A stretch of DNA of 64,000 nt. Source: Buchnera aphidicola (Rhopalosiphum maidis). Its GTDB lineage: Bacteria; Pseudomonadota; Gammaproteobacteria; Enterobacterales; Enterobacteriaceae. A model generated the notes under the pieces. That model was not told the DNA's origin. It did no database searches and saw only the letters and a list, made by a program, of their open reading frames with translations. Below are positions 61,757 to 64,000 of this stretch, piece by piece. Where the stretch lies: contig NZ_CP032759.1 in assembly GCF_003671935.1 (NCBI RefSeq), positions 1 to 64,000 of the forward strand, written 5' to 3'. Each line of letters starts with the position of its first letter. The stretch's first letter is position 1. A program made the position numbers and the translations under genes.

Positions 61757-61829
61757 GGTCGTTAGCTCAGTTGGTAGAGCAGTTGACTTTTAATCAATTG
61801 GTCGCAGGTTCAAATCCTGCACGACCCAT
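61757..61829 (+). tRNA. tRNA-Lys (anticodon UUU)
   Basis: Acceptor GGGTCGT / ACGACCC, anticodon arm GTTGA-CTTTTAA-TCAAT (TTT), T-arm GCAGG-TTCAAAT-CCTGC, discriminator A; CCA not encoded. It is 9 nt after tRNA-Val and 14 nt from the convergent ligA end. Confidence 0.97.
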
Positions 61830-61843
61830 AAAAATAAACTTAA

Positions 61844-63865
<2,022 letters not shown>

Positions 63866-64000
63866 CTAATTAACAAAAAATAAATATTTAATTATTACAA
63901 AATTTTTAAATTAATAATATTAATATTTTTTTATATAGTTTTTTATCATAATATAAAAAATTACCTCGATAAAATTATTTAAACTATTAAAATTATTTTT

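Overview
The window is a stretch of chromosome from an aphid primary endosymbiont, almost certainly Buchnera aphidicola (Gammaproteobacteria). This rests on very high A+T content, gammaproteobacterial proteins close to their E. coli counterparts in length, near-absent intergenic content, no mobile DNA or CRISPR, a complete histidine operon, a flagellar export and basal-body set without filament, motor or chemotaxis genes, and the E. coli-like blocks thrS-infC-rpmI-rplT-pheM-pheST, rnfABCDGE-nth and gltX flanked by tRNA genes.

Layout. 1-5.6 kb (minus): pheT, pheS, the pheM leader with its attenuator, rplT, rpmI, infC and thrS. 5.8-12.5 kb: aroH, ydiK, sufA (plus), tyrS, priA. 12.6-19.0 kb (minus): nth, rnfE-G-D-C-B-A, ribC. 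19.1-24.5 kb: tRNA-Val(GAC), tilS, metG, dcd, gnd. 24.9-32.0 kb (minus): hisI-F-A-H-B-C-D-G, preceded by smrB. 33-42.9 kb: aroC, bcp, dapA, a bamC remnant, dapE, tktB, talA, fabB, rsmI. 42.9-49 kb: rnpB, pmbA, ppa, ytfN (tamB), rpmB, rpmG. 49.1-59.6 kb: fliR, Q, OP fusion, N, M, K, J, I, H, G, F (minus) and fliE (plus). 59.7-63.9 kb: tRNA-Ala(GGC), gltX, tRNA-Val(UAC), tRNA-Lys, ligA.

Biology. The genes serve nutritional symbiosis (histidine; DAHP synthase and chorismate synthase for aromatics; dapA and dapE for lysine and peptidoglycan; non-oxidative pentose phosphate enzymes feeding PRPP and erythrose-4-P), core translation and replication, an Rnf electron-transfer complex, and a non-motile flagellar basal body probably kept as an export apparatus.

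Main oddities. (i) About 17 reading-frame lesions, mostly one base in an A or T run, all lie in the first 17.2 kb: pheT, pheS, rpmI, thrS, sufA, priA and the rnfC start. None was found in the remaining 47 kb. (ii) ThrRS has lost all four editing-site residues. (iii) PriA has lost its Walker A and other helicase motifs but keeps all eight zinc-binding cysteines. (iv) FliG has lost its five torque-generating charged residues and FliM its CheY-binding peptide. (v) FliO and FliP are one ORF with an internal signal peptide and possible internal start. (vi) BamC is reduced to an 85-residue lipoprotein tail. (vii) A pheM leader peptide and attenuator survive. I found no candidate for a wholly new system; the interest lies in reductive remodelling and poly(A) frameshifts.
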